Source of the DNA: JAUWNP01 sp034430655
Lineage (GTDB): Bacteria; Chloroflexota; Anaerolineae; B4-G1
Reading direction: 5' to 3'
Assembly: GCA_034430655.1 (NCBI GenBank)
Contig: DAOUEC010000306.1
Location: 1-28,536 of the forward strand
DNA length: 28,536 nt
Under the pieces are notes generated by a model that did no database searches, was not told where the DNA came from, and saw nothing but the letters and a program-made list of their open reading frames with translations. Position numbers and translations under genes: made by a program. Positions 16,781-24,020 of the stretch are shown one piece after another (position 1 is the stretch's first letter; each line of letters starts with the position of its first letter).

Positions 16781-16942
16781 GCGTCATTTGAATCGTGCAG
16801 GAAAACCCCCGTCTCCAAGACTCAATCAGCCCGTTTTCGGGGCTGCAAGGCTGTTCTTGCGCTCATTTGGGCGATTTTGCGGCTAATTCTGCTCACACAA
16901 GCACTTGCAGATGCCTCAAGCTGTACGTAATTCAAATGACGC
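16781..16942. mobile_element. MITE-like 162-bp element with terminal inverted repeats
   Basis: The left end, GCGTCATTTGAATCGTGCAG (16781-16800), matches the reverse complement of the right end, 16921-16942 (GCGTCATTTGAAT, then TACGTACAG); 13 outer bases are identical. The interior has a stem AGCCC/GGGCT around 16828-16844 and no credible gene. No clear target-site duplication is visible. Size and ends fit a non-autonomous miniature transposable element or a large palindromic intergenic repeat. Confidence 0.7.
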
Positions 16943-16990
16943 ACTTCCCCCGCTTCAGAGGGGTCGAAAATCATTTATGAATAATTCCTA

Positions 16991-17019
16991 TTGAAAGGAT
17001 TCACCGGATGATGTATCCT
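16991..17019 (+). promoter_or_regulatory. Possible promoter of the histidine kinase, leaderless arrangement
   Basis: TTGAAA (16991-16996) and TATCCT (17014-17019) are 17 bp apart. Transcription would begin at about 17025-17026, the position of the start codon, and there is no convincing ribosome-binding site before it. A leaderless mRNA would fit both facts. Confidence 0.35.
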
Positions 17020-17024
17020 GGAAT

Positions 17025-18905
17025 ATGGTTATGAAGACTAACACCAGGCGCGAACGCGCGGAGGGGACGACTGTGGGCAGGAGAACGTGGCTGCCCATAG
17101 CCCAAATGTTCGCTCTGCTCTACATCTTGGCGTGGCTAAATGAGATCCTTGATCTCCCTCACCTCCTACTGGGAGCGCCGCGCACTCCCGTCAACTGGCG
17201 TGAGGCGACCATCGAAACGATCTTCATCACCGCCGCCGGTCTCTTCACGGTATCAAGGCTTATCCGCGACGCCACCAGGCGGGCACGGACGGAGGAGGCG
17301 CTGCGGGAGTCGGAAGAGCGACTCAGAGCCGTTTTTGAAGGCGCACGAGATGCCATCTTCATCAAAGACCGGGAGGGACATTACACCCTTGCGAACGTTG
17401 CCTGCGCCTCCCTCTTCGGGTTGACCACGGATGAGATGGTCGGTAAAACCGATTTCGATCTCTTTCCACCCGACGTCGCGTGGCACATCCAGGAGAAAAT
17501 AGATCGAAAAGTGCTGGAGAGGGGGGAGGTGGTCGCGGTTGAGGATACGAAACCGACGGCCGGTGTAGTGCGGACATTTCATGTAGTCAAAGTGCCCCTT
17601 CGAGGTGCAAATGGTGAAATTGCCGGACTGTGTGGAATCGCCAGAGACATCACCGGGCGCAAGCGGGCGGAGGAGGCGCTGCGACGACGCAACCGTGAAT
17701 TGGCCCTGCTCAACCGGGCGAGCCAGGCACTCACCTCCACCCTCGATCTGGACCAGGTGCTCGTCACAGTCCTAGAAGAAGTGTGCCGCCTGCTGAACGT
17801 GATTGCTTGCTCGGTTTGGTTGACCGACCCGGTGACGAACGAGTTGGTCTGCCGGCAGGCCACCGGCCCCCAAAGCGAGATCGTGCGCGGTTGGCGACTG
17901 GCGCCGGGCGAGGGACTCGCCGGGTGGGTAGCGTCCAGCGGCGAGAGCCTGATCGTGCCGGACACACAGGCCGATGAGCGCCACTTTAAGGGAGTAGATC
18001 AGAAAACCGGGCTACCGCTGCGCTCCATCCTCACCGTCCCCCTGCGGGTCAAAAACGGTGTCATCGGCGTGCTCCAGGTGGTGGATACAGAAGCCGACCG
18101 CTTCGAGTCAACAGACCTGACGATGCTGCAACTGCTGGCCACCTCGGCCGGTATTGCTATAGACAACGCCCGGCTGGTCGAAGCAATGCATCAGCACACT
18201 CTCGAACTACAAGCGCGCAACGAGGATCTGGACGCCTTTGCCCACACCGTGGCCCACGGCCTCAAGAATCCAGTGGCCCTTATCCTCGGCCTTGCCGAGG
18301 CTTTGGAAGCGGATTACGCCACAGCGCCAGATGAGGAATTGCGCCGCTATTTGCACACGATTGCGCGGAACGGGCGCAAGATGAGCAGTATCATTGATGA
18401 ATTACTCGTGTTGGCAGAAGTGCGCAAGATGGAAGCAGTGGTAGAGCCACTGGAGATGGCAGGCATCGTGGCCGAGGCACTGCAGCGCCTGGCCCGTATG
18501 ATTGACGAGCGCCAGGCCGAGATCATCCTGCCCGACACCTGGCCGATGGCGTTGGGTTACACCACATGGATCGAAGAGGTATGGGTGAACTATCTCAGCA
18601 ACGCTATCAAGTACGGCGGCCAACCGCCCCGCGTGGAACTGGGCGCGACGGTGCAAGCGGATGGCAACGTGTGCTTCTGGGTCCGCGACAACGGAGATGG
18701 CATACCGCCGCAGGAGCAGGCTCGCTTGTTCACTCCCTTCACGCGGCTGGACCGGACTCGTGCCCAGGGGCACGGGTTAGGGCTGTCCATCGTGCAGCAC
18801 ATCGTGGAGAAACTTGGCGGGCAGGTAGGGCTGGAGAGTGAAGTGGGCAAGGGGAGCGTGTTCACCTTTACACTGCCAGGCTGCAGCCAGCCGGACCAGG
18901 CATAG
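17025..18905 (+). CDS. Membrane sensor histidine kinase, PAS-GAF-HisKA-HATPase
   Basis: A 626-aa sensor kinase. Two N-terminal hydrophobic segments (about 25-40 and 62-80) flank a short loop. A PAS domain follows (about 100-215, 'RLRAVFEGARDAIFIKDREGHYTLANVA') with the PAC-like end GIARDITGRKRAEE. Then a coiled linker and a GAF domain (about 235-385, 'RSILTVPLRVKNGVIGVLQVVD'). The dimerisation helix has the H-box FAHTVAHGLKNP with the probable phospho-acceptor His411. The ATPase domain shows the N-box (YLSNAIKYGG, near 523), G1 (DNGDGIP, near 554) and G2 (GHGLGLSIV, near 582). No receiver domain or neighbouring response regulator is present, so it is an orphan here. The signal sensed is unknown; PAS and GAF suggest a cytoplasmic ligand or redox/light cofactor, but no cofactor residue is evident. 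ATG 17031 is an alternative start. Confidence 0.93.
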   Translation: MVMKTNTRRERAEGTTVGRRTWLPIAQMFALLYILAWLNEILDLPHLLLGAPRTPVNWREATIETIFITAAGLFTVSRLIRDATRRARTEEALRESEERLRAVFEGARDAIFIKDREGHYTLANVACASLFGLTTDEMVGKTDFDLFPPDVAWHIQEKIDRKVLERGEVVAVEDTKPTAGVVRTFHVVKVPLRGANGEIAGLCGIARDITGRKRAEEALRRRNRELALLNRASQALTSTLDLDQVLVTVLEEVCRLLNVIACSVWLTDPVTNELVCRQATGPQSEIVRGWRLAPGEGLAGWVASSGESLIVPDTQADERHFKGVDQKTGLPLRSILTVPLRVKNGVIGVLQVVDTEADRFESTDLTMLQLLATSAGIAIDNARLVEAMHQHTLELQARNEDLDAFAHTVAHGLKNPVALILGLAEALEADYATAPDEELRRYLHTIARNGRKMSSIIDELLVLAEVRKMEAVVEPLEMAGIVAEALQRLARMIDERQAEIILPDTWPMALGYTTWIEEVWVNYLSNAIKYGGQPPRVELGATVQADGNVCFWVRDNGDGIPPQEQARLFTPFTRLDRTRAQGHGLGLSIVQHIVEKLGGQVGLESEVGKGSVFTFTLPGCSQPDQA

Positions 18906-18909
18906 CGGG

Positions 18910-19007
18910 CCGGGTATCTTCTCAATAAATGGGGTAGGGGCAGGTCTTGTGCCTGCCCCAGAGGGCGACCACAAGGGTGCGCCCCTACATATTGAGATGA
19001 TACCGGG
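18910..19007. repeat. 98-bp palindromic intergenic element between convergent genes
   Basis: The ends CCGGGTATCTTCTCAATA and (reverse) CCCGGTATCATCTCAATA form an inverted repeat. Inside are two hairpins: GGGGCAGG (18937-18944) with CCTGCCCC (18952-18959), and GGGCG (18963-18967) with CGCCC (18980-18984). It fills the space between the kinase stop and the DUF3795 stop and may act as a two-way terminator. Its 'tgtaggggcg' core recurs at 600-671. Confidence 0.8.
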
Positions 19008-19013
19008 CTGGTG

Positions 19014-19364
19014 CTAGGAGAGAGCCTTGCGGATCCCCTCAAGTGTGGCTTTCGCATCCGGCGCGAAGTTGAAGAATCCAGTGATCTTCTCGCAGCCGTA
19101 GTCGTCGCAGTGAGCGCAGTTGATCACGCCCCGTGCGATGGCGCAAGCGCGGACCTCACACTTGCCGCAGTAGCCGGACAGCCGCTCGCTGTCGGAGGTG
19201 CAACCGTCACAGAGACAATCCGCAGCGGTGAACGACGCGTTGAACTCCTCGCTCCACCGTGCCGCGACGCGCTTAAGGGCCTCCATGTCACCGGCCTGCG
19301 TGGCTATGTAGGCTGGGCACTCGGTACACACCAACCCACAGTAAGCAATCATCTTCTCTTCCAT
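19014..19364 (-). CDS. DUF3795 cysteine-rich protein
   Basis: A 116-aa protein matching the DUF3795 pattern: start IAYCGLVCTECPAYIAT, a middle CLCDGC, then YCGKCEVRACA and CAHCDDYGCEKI. It has 12 cysteines (9, 13, 16, 50, 52, 55, 66, 69, 74, 83, 86, 91), which suggests zinc or iron-sulfur binding; the function of the family is not known. AAAGGAG lies 5 nt before the ATG. It has its own promoter (19411-19439) and a palindrome over the predicted transcription start, so it is probably regulated separately from the vWA cluster upstream. Confidence 0.88.
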   Translation of the reverse strand: MEEKMIAYCGLVCTECPAYIATQAGDMEALKRVAARWSEEFNASFTAADCLCDGCTSDSERLSGYCGKCEVRACAIARGVINCAHCDDYGCEKITGFFNFAPDAKATLEGIRKALS

Positions 19365-19389
19365 TTAGTCTCCTTTCCTGGACGAGGTG

Positions 19390-19405
19390 TAGAACAAAAG
19401 TTCTA
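19390..19405. promoter_or_regulatory. Operator-like palindrome at the DUF3795 transcription start
   Basis: TAGAAC (19390-19395) and GTTCTA (19400-19405) form a perfect 6-bp inverted repeat with a 4-nt AAAA spacer. It overlaps the start site expected from the -10 at 19411-19416, a position suited to a repressor. No regulator gene in the window is an obvious partner. Confidence 0.5.
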
Positions 19406-19410
19406 ATCAG

Positions 19411-19439
19411 ATTGTACCACATCCTGGCCACTATGTCAA
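19411..19439 (-). promoter_or_regulatory. Sigma70-type promoter of the DUF3795 gene
   Basis: On the minus strand a perfect TTGACA (19434-19439) and TACAAT (19411-19416) are 17 bp apart, with TGG before the -10. Confidence 0.82.
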
Positions 19440-19479
19440 GGTTTGTTCTTGGGCCTTGGGCTTGGGCGGGGAGACCCCA

Positions 19480-19532
19480 CCCCTACCGCGTTGTAGGGGC
19501 ACGGTTCCCGTGTCCTGGCACAGGCCCGTGCC
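19480..19532. repeat. Palindromic repeat overlapping the 3' end of the membrane-protein gene
   Basis: CCCCTAC (19480-19486) pairs with GTAGGGG (19493-19499), and GGCACGG (19498-19504) with CCGTGCC (19526-19532). The stop codon of the adjacent gene and its last residues (GPVPGHGNRAPTTR) fall inside it. It shares 'tgtaggggc' with the elements at 600-671 and 18910-19007. Confidence 0.75.
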
Positions 19533-20373
19533 AATCTTGCCACAGCACGTCGCCGCGCAGCGCTCGTTTGAGCAATTGGAACATCGCCCAACACTCCCAG
19601 GCGAAGGGCATGAAGCCCAGCAGCCCCAGCACCGGCATACGGAAGTAATAGACCCCAAAGTCAAGTGGCCAGGGCAGCGCGTAGCGCCAGCCGGAGGTGG
19701 CCCAGAAGTTCCAGAACTCCCACAGGAACCCGGAGATCATCCCGGCTGCCAGCAACCGCAGACCCCGGCGCGGGTCGCCCTGTGCCCACTCCGCCAGCGC
19801 CGACTCTGTGCCCAGTCGCATGTTGATCGGCTCCAGCAGAAAGATGAAGCCGAGCCAGACAAAGGCGAAGGTGTAGCGGGCGATGGGGAGCGGCAACAGC
19901 GGCGGAATGGCCACAAAGGCCAGCCCCACCACAAACATCGCCGCCAGCAACGCTGGTGAGAAAGTGCGAGGTCTTGCCTTCAAGCCACGCAGGAACCCCA
20001 GCCCCTCCAGCACGTCGGCGGTCTCGAACATCCCCGGCATAATGGTGGCGAAGGACCACAGGTAGGCCCAATCTCGCTCGACCGGACGTTCCGGCACGCC
20101 CACGTAATACCAGTTCTGCAGGCGGAAGTTGTACACTTCGAACAGCAGCCAGCAGCCGATGGAGATCCAGGCCAGCATCAGCGCCTCCCGGGGCCGGTCG
20201 TGGATGAGCGAGTGGCCGCGCAAGTGCAACGCCAACGCATCAGCGAAGAGGATGTAGCCGCTCCAGACAATGGGGGTGAACCACTTGGCGACGAAGGGCT
20301 GCCGCGCAAAGAGGCAGATTTCCGCCCCGATGACGATGCCCAACCCCAGCCATCCATACCACCTGAGACGCAT
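19483..20373 (-). CDS. Multi-spanning membrane protein of unknown function
   Basis: 296 aa with roughly eight hydrophobic segments spread along the chain (e.g. LGLGIVIGAEICLFA, YILFADALALHL, ALLAAMFVVGLAFVAIPPLL, FAFVWLGFIFLLEPI, VLGLLGFMPFAWECWAMF). Trp- and Phe-rich loops such as SGFLWEFWNFWATSGWRY and WLLFEVYNFRLQNWYY are striking and repeat the pattern (W/L)xE(V/F)xNF, which hints at an internal duplication of a helix pair. I do not recognise the family. The ATG has AGGAGG 6 nt upstream. The last 14 or so residues are encoded by a palindromic repeat and are probably not native to the fold. It lies 86 nt after the vWA/GATase gene on the same strand, so it could be the last gene of that operon. 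Confidence 0.82.
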   Translation of the reverse strand: MRLRWYGWLGLGIVIGAEICLFARQPFVAKWFTPIVWSGYILFADALALHLRGHSLIHDRPREALMLAWISIGCWLLFEVYNFRLQNWYYVGVPERPVERDWAYLWSFATIMPGMFETADVLEGLGFLRGLKARPRTFSPALLAAMFVVGLAFVAIPPLLPLPIARYTFAFVWLGFIFLLEPINMRLGTESALAEWAQGDPRRGLRLLAAGMISGFLWEFWNFWATSGWRYALPWPLDFGVYYFRMPVLGLLGFMPFAWECWAMFQLLKRALRGDVLWQDWHGPVPGHGNRAPTTR

Positions 20374-20459
20374 CGCGCACCTCCTGCAGCACCAGGTTCG
20401 TCAGATTCGATTGTAACCGAAAGAGACGTTTCTTGCAACACCGGAGTGCTGCTATCAGA

Positions 20460-23444
20460 TCAACGAGTTTTACTTCCATCTCTGTCTCCGTCGCCAGCAC
20501 CTCGTTCCCACTTCCGCTTCAGCAGCCGCCCGGCCAGCGTCTCCCCCTCGGCAGCCCCCTCCCCCCGCCCTCCCCCAACGGGAGAGGGAGCCGTCTGGGG
20601 TGGCGCAGCAGGTCGGGAGGGCGGTGCGGGTGATGGCGGCCTCGCGGCTGGCGCAGGTGACACATCAGGTTCGGCCGGTACCGAAACCTGCCCTACGGGT
20701 CTGCGCTCCTCGGCGCGGAACTTGGCCTGGAAGAGACAGCCCACTCCCGAGGGCAACCCCTCCCCCCGCCCTCCCCCAACAGGGGAAGGAGCCCTGCGGA
20801 ACCACGTGCGCTCCATCACCCAGGCCCACGCCCGCTCCAGGTCGGCCCGCCCCAGCGCCAGCCGCCGCACACCTATGTCGAAAGGCAAAAGCAGCGCCGC
20901 CAGCCCCAGCAGGTACGGCCACAGATCGCGGCGCACACCAACCCCCGCCAGGTCGTGGGCAAAAGCCCCGTCCGGCTCCTCCAGTACCGCCCCACCCCCC
21001 AGTCCGGCCAACCGCGCCAGGTACGCCGGATCCCCCTCCAGTGTGGCGTATTCGGGCGAGTAACCCATCACCCAGCCGGCGGTGAGCGCCACCGCCTCCT
21101 CCCCCTCCAATGACCCGGTCAGTCGCATCAGGTAGGCCCCCTCCGCCTGGGGCACGAACGTCCCCTCGTAGCGCCCCGGCGCGGTCTGGGCCAATTCCAC
21201 CCGCACCGCTTCGCTCTCTGGCCCGACCACACTCACGCTCGCGTCCAGCCCGTTGACGAAGCCCCTGCCCTCGTCCACGGCGTCCACCGTGACACGGGCC
21301 TCCTCCCCCTCCAGCGCGACCCCCACCTCCAGCGGCACGTCGGCCCGCTCGACGACTGTCCAGCGCACCGCCTGGGCCCAGAAGCGGGAGAAGCCGTCCC
21401 ACGCCACCCAACGCTGTGCCCAGCGGCCCGTCGCGTCGGAGGTCCAGGCCACGGCGCGACCCAGCCCGTACTGCCAGGTCGCTAACAGCGGATCGTCCTG
21501 GTGGGTGGAGAGAATCACCTGGGCGGCCGGCTTCGGCGTCGCCGCCACGTAGCCAGCCAGTTGTGGCACCGCATCAATACCGGTGAGAATCGGGCTGGGG
21601 TAGGTCTGCCGGGGATAGAACGACTCCTCGACGATGTAGGAGCGCATCGCCAGTTGCGTCTCCTCGGCGAAGATGACCGGCAGGCTTGCAGCCTGGTCGG
21701 TGAAGTGATAGCGCCCCCCGCCCAGCGCGGCGATCTCCTCCAGGAAACGCAGGTCTTGCCCAGCACCAATGGCGACGGTGCTGAGCGTGATGTTCTGGGC
21801 CACGATCTCCTCCTCGACCAGTTCCCGCACCCCCTCCTGGTGCTCGGAGTCGGAGCCGTCGGCCAGGAGGATGATGTGGCGCACGGCGCGGCTGGAATCT
21901 GCCAGGTAGTCCAGCGCCGCCTGGAGGCTCTCGCGCACATAGATACCGCCGCCTCCAGCCTGCAACCGTATCACCTGGCCTATCACCTCCTCGCGCTGGC
22001 TCCCAGGCAGGGGGCCGATGACGTCGGCCGGACGGTCGTCGAAGGCGACGACGGTGATCTCGTCCAGATCGGTGATCAGTTCGGCGACGCGGGCGGCCGC
22101 CTCCCCGGCCAACCGGATCTTCTGCACCCCACCCTCCTGCGCCGCCATGCTGCCCGACTTGTCAATCACGACGGCGATGGACATCGGGGGAAAACGTTCC
22201 TGGTCGTGAATCGTCATCTCGACCGGCAGTGTCTCCTCCAGCGGCGTATCGTACCAGCCCCCCACCCCATAGGCGTGCGGCCCACCAATGGCCACCAGCC
22301 CGCCGCCCAGGTCGCGCACGTAGGACTGGAGCGCGGCCAGCGCCCGTGGGGAGAGCGATTGGGCCGGCGTATCCACCAGCACGACGGCAGCGTACCCGGC
22401 CAGGGCAGCAGGATCAGACGCCAGTGCGCCGGGGGTACTCCCACGCACCTCCAGCCCGGCGGCTTGCAGTGCGGCGCGCAGGTAGGTCCCTTCATCCCCT
22501 TCACCAGAGGGAAGGGCCACGACCAGGACACGCGGTGGGCCTTCGACCATCGTGAAGGCGGAGAGCCCGTTGTTCTGCGAGTAAGTATCGGCGGCGGGGG
22601 TGAGATAGGCGCGGAAGGGGGTGAACCCTGGTTCGCCGGCCGTGAGCAGAACGGCAAAGGTGTTAGGGCCTGGGTTCAGGTGCACCTGCTCCTGCGCCAC
22701 GACCTTCTCCCCGGCCAGGACAGTCAGCACAGCCTCCATCCCGGCCGTGGCGCGAGCGGTGACGGCGAGGGTGAATTCCTCGCCCTGGTGCAACCGGTCG
22801 GGGGCGGACAGATCGGACAGCCACGCTTCTACCCCTCCCCGGCCCTCCCCTGCGAGGGGAGGGAGCAACTGTGCCACGTCCACCTGCACCCCCTGAGCGT
22901 GGGCCAGCCGCACCGCCTGCTCAGCCTCGCCCAGCGTGGGGCAACCATCGGAGAGGATGACTAAGCGCCGGGCCGCGCTGGAGGGGAAGAGTGCCATACC
23001 CAGCCGGATCGCCCCCTCCAGATCGGTCTGATGGGTGCGGGGGATGGAGGCGATCTCGAAGGCTCGGTCGGAGAACCTCGCCCAACCACCGCCGCCCATC
23101 ATCGGGCGCTCCACCAGCGCGTCGGCCCCGAAGAGCACCAACGCCGCCCGATCGTCGGGCCCCATCGCCGCCAGCGCCTCTTCGACGAAGACCAGCGCCC
23201 GCCCACGCTCCGCTTCCGGGACGCTGTCGGAGACGTCCACCAGGAAGACGACCGCCAGTTCGTCGCCGCCGTGGACGGACTGGGCTCCGGCCAGGCTGAG
23301 GATAACCAGAAGCACGATCAGGCAGCGCAGAACCAACGCCGCCCAGACTCGCCCGCGCCCGTAGCGACCAGCCGACCAGCCCAGGTAGACAAAGTAGGGC
23401 AGGGCTATGAGGAAAAGCAGAAGAATAGGTTGAGTAAAGGCCAT
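20460..23444 (-). CDS. Double-vWA membrane protein with GATase1-like domain
   Basis: 994 aa from the chosen ATG. Two N-terminal helices (about 5-23 and 33-54) precede a first vWA domain with MIDAS DVSDS (70-74) and SDG (165-167). A beta linker and a class I glutamine-amidotransferase-like fold (about 304-410, 'GLVAIGGPHAYGVGGWYDTPLEE') come next. A second vWA follows (about 421-590) with MIDAS DKSGS (428-432), LADGSDS and a C-terminal 'GGGRYHFTD' edge. Then a beta-sandwich region, a helix near 860-880, and a charged tail ending in GRLLKRK. It resembles large Bat/vWA proteins of MoxR clusters, thought to act in metal-dependent assembly or chaperoning at the membrane. An open frame extends to 23501, but those 19 residues are encoded by octamer repeats, so ATG 23444 (MAFTQPILL) is preferred, although its ribosome-binding site is weak. 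Repeat elements encode residues 195-204 and two tail linkers. Confidence 0.88.
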   Translation of the reverse strand: MAFTQPILLLFLIALPYFVYLGWSAGRYGRGRVWAALVLRCLIVLLVILSLAGAQSVHGGDELAVVFLVDVSDSVPEAERGRALVFVEEALAAMGPDDRAALVLFGADALVERPMMGGGGWARFSDRAFEIASIPRTHQTDLEGAIRLGMALFPSSAARRLVILSDGCPTLGEAEQAVRLAHAQGVQVDVAQLLPPLAGEGRGGVEAWLSDLSAPDRLHQGEEFTLAVTARATAGMEAVLTVLAGEKVVAQEQVHLNPGPNTFAVLLTAGEPGFTPFRAYLTPAADTYSQNNGLSAFTMVEGPPRVLVVALPSGEGDEGTYLRAALQAAGLEVRGSTPGALASDPAALAGYAAVVLVDTPAQSLSPRALAALQSYVRDLGGGLVAIGGPHAYGVGGWYDTPLEETLPVEMTIHDQERFPPMSIAVVIDKSGSMAAQEGGVQKIRLAGEAAARVAELITDLDEITVVAFDDRPADVIGPLPGSQREEVIGQVIRLQAGGGGIYVRESLQAALDYLADSSRAVRHIILLADGSDSEHQEGVRELVEEEIVAQNITLSTVAIGAGQDLRFLEEIAALGGGRYHFTDQAASLPVIFAEETQLAMRSYIVEESFYPRQTYPSPILTGIDAVPQLAGYVAATPKPAAQVILSTHQDDPLLATWQYGLGRAVAWTSDATGRWAQRWVAWDGFSRFWAQAVRWTVVERADVPLEVGVALEGEEARVTVDAVDEGRGFVNGLDASVSVVGPESEAVRVELAQTAPGRYEGTFVPQAEGAYLMRLTGSLEGEEAVALTAGWVMGYSPEYATLEGDPAYLARLAGLGGGAVLEEPDGAFAHDLAGVGVRRDLWPYLLGLAALLLPFDIGVRRLALGRADLERAWAWVMERTWFRRAPSPVGGGRGEGLPSGVGCLFQAKFRAEERRPVGQVSVPAEPDVSPAPAARPPSPAPPSRPAAPPQTAPSPVGGGRGEGAAEGETLAGRLLKRKWERGAGDGDRDGSKTR
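20556..20592. repeat. PSPVGGGRGEG element, copy 1, in the vWA/GATase gene
   Basis: The element begins with 24 bases identical to 20757-20780, exactly 201 bp apart (67 codons, in frame). Its C-runs pair with the following G-rich arm (gggagaggg). Coding strand reads APSPVGGGRGEG in the C-terminal tail. Confidence 0.85.
20757..20794. repeat. PSPVGGGRGEG element, copy 2, in the vWA/GATase gene
   Basis: Same 24-base core as copy 1, followed by aggggaaggag as the pairing arm. Reads APSPVGGGRGEG after the last helix. Confidence 0.85.
22843..22863. repeat. PPLAGEGRGG hairpin element in the vWA/GATase gene
   Basis: CCCTCCCC (22843-22850), loop TGCGA, GGGGAGGG (22856-22863): a perfect 8-bp stem. It encodes PPLAGEGRGG directly after the first vWA domain. 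The loop TGCGA recurs at 24831-24835. Confidence 0.85.
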
Positions 23445-23459
23445 ATCAATCCAGACGAC

Positions 23460-23515
23460 AAGGAGACCTGGAGACAAGGAGACCTGGAGACACGGAGACA
23501 CGGAGACACGGAGAC
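23460..23515. repeat. 8-bp tandem array upstream of the vWA/GATase gene
   Basis: Seven units of NNggagac (aa, ct, aa, ct, ac, ac, ac). It lies just before the ATG at 23444 and creates a false N-terminal extension. It is inverted relative to the related units at 23521-23600. Confidence 0.9.
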
Positions 23516-23520
23516 ACGGG

Positions 23521-23600
23521 ACAGTGTTCTCTCCTTGTCCCCCCCTCCCCTTGTCACCTTGTCTCCTTGCCCCCCCGTCACCTTGTCCCCTTGCCCCCGA
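23521..23600. repeat. Degenerate 8-bp array over the end of the four-helix-bundle gene
   Basis: Minus-strand units such as ggtgacaa, ggagacaa, gggacaa and gggggcaa. The array supplies the stop codon at 23578 and the last residues (GGKGTR). Together with 23460-23515 it could form a large imperfect hairpin. Confidence 0.8.
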
Positions 23601-23970
23601 TCACCCATTTCTCCGGCTGCTGAATCATCACCACAAGTTTCCCCAGGATGCGATCATACACTTTGTACAGCGAGCGTGCAGCCTCCGCCTCCAGATAACC
23701 GCATTTGACAGAGAACTCGAGCCAGGTCTGGGTCTCCGCCGCCTCGGCTTCTGAGTCGTTGAGTCTATACACAAAGGAGCCCTCGTAGCGCCGTCTCCTC
23801 CACGCCTCCGCGATGTTCGCACACACCGAGCGTGAAGACCGACGAATTTGATCGGTCAAAGAATAGACCTCCTCACGGGGAAAACCCTTCGTTACCTCGA
23901 AAATCTCCATCGCCGTCTCAAAAGCCAACTGGTAAACCTCAAGATCACGATGCGACCGAAACTTGGCCAT
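23578..23970 (-). CDS. Four-helix-bundle protein (23S rRNA intervening-sequence protein family)
   Basis: 130 aa; family members are usually about 115-125. The pattern is clear: an N-terminal 'FRSHRDLEVYQLAFETAMEIFEVTKGFPREEVYSLTDQIRRSSRSVCANIAEAW', then 'FVYRLNDSEAEAAETQTWLEFSVKCGYL', then a last helix. Members sit in rRNA intervening sequences in some bacteria, but here there is no rRNA nearby, so that role does not apply; related proteins occur next to diverse repeat-like sequences and their function is not known. GGAGG lies 5 nt before the ATG, but part of this motif belongs to the flanking octamer array. The gene sits between two vWA genes, bordered on both sides by octamer arrays, as if inserted as a cassette. 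Confidence 0.92.
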   Translation of the reverse strand: MAKFRSHRDLEVYQLAFETAMEIFEVTKGFPREEVYSLTDQIRRSSRSVCANIAEAWRRRRYEGSFVYRLNDSEAEAAETQTWLEFSVKCGYLEAEAARSLYKVYDRILGKLVVMIQQPEKWVIGGKGTR

Positions 23971-23980
23971 CTCTACCTCC

Positions 23981-24020
23981 CTGTCTCCTTGTCACCTTGT
24001 CACCTTGTCACCTTGTCTCC
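23981..24020. repeat. 8-bp tandem array between the BatA-like and four-helix-bundle genes
   Basis: Five units: ctgtctcc, three ttgtcacc, ttgtctcc. It carries the TGA stop and last codons (GETR) of the BatA-like gene and lies just before the four-helix-bundle ribosome-binding site. Confidence 0.9.

Noticed and set aside
16795..16980. 61-aa open frame upstream of the sensor kinase
   Set aside because: It lies mostly within the terminal-repeat element 16781-16942, lacks a ribosome-binding site, and has no recognisable motif.
20240..20500. 86-aa minus-strand frame spanning the gap between the vWA/GATase and membrane-protein genes
   Set aside because: It overlaps the well-supported 296-aa gene in another frame and turns into a His/Arg-rich shadow there.
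21501..22964. 487-aa open frame on the plus strand opposite the vWA/GATase gene
   Set aside because: Composition is that of an antisense shadow (rich in Gly, His, Gln, Arg) and the opposite strand carries clear vWA motifs.
23445..23501. N-terminal 19 residues (MSPCLQVSLSPG...) of the vWA/GATase frame
   Set aside because: They are translated octamer repeats; the conserved start is MAFTQPILL at 23444.
23578..23970. An rRNA intervening sequence or rRNA gene suggested by the 23S-IVS protein family name
   Set aside because: No rRNA sequence is present in the flanks, which are vWA genes and tandem repeats.
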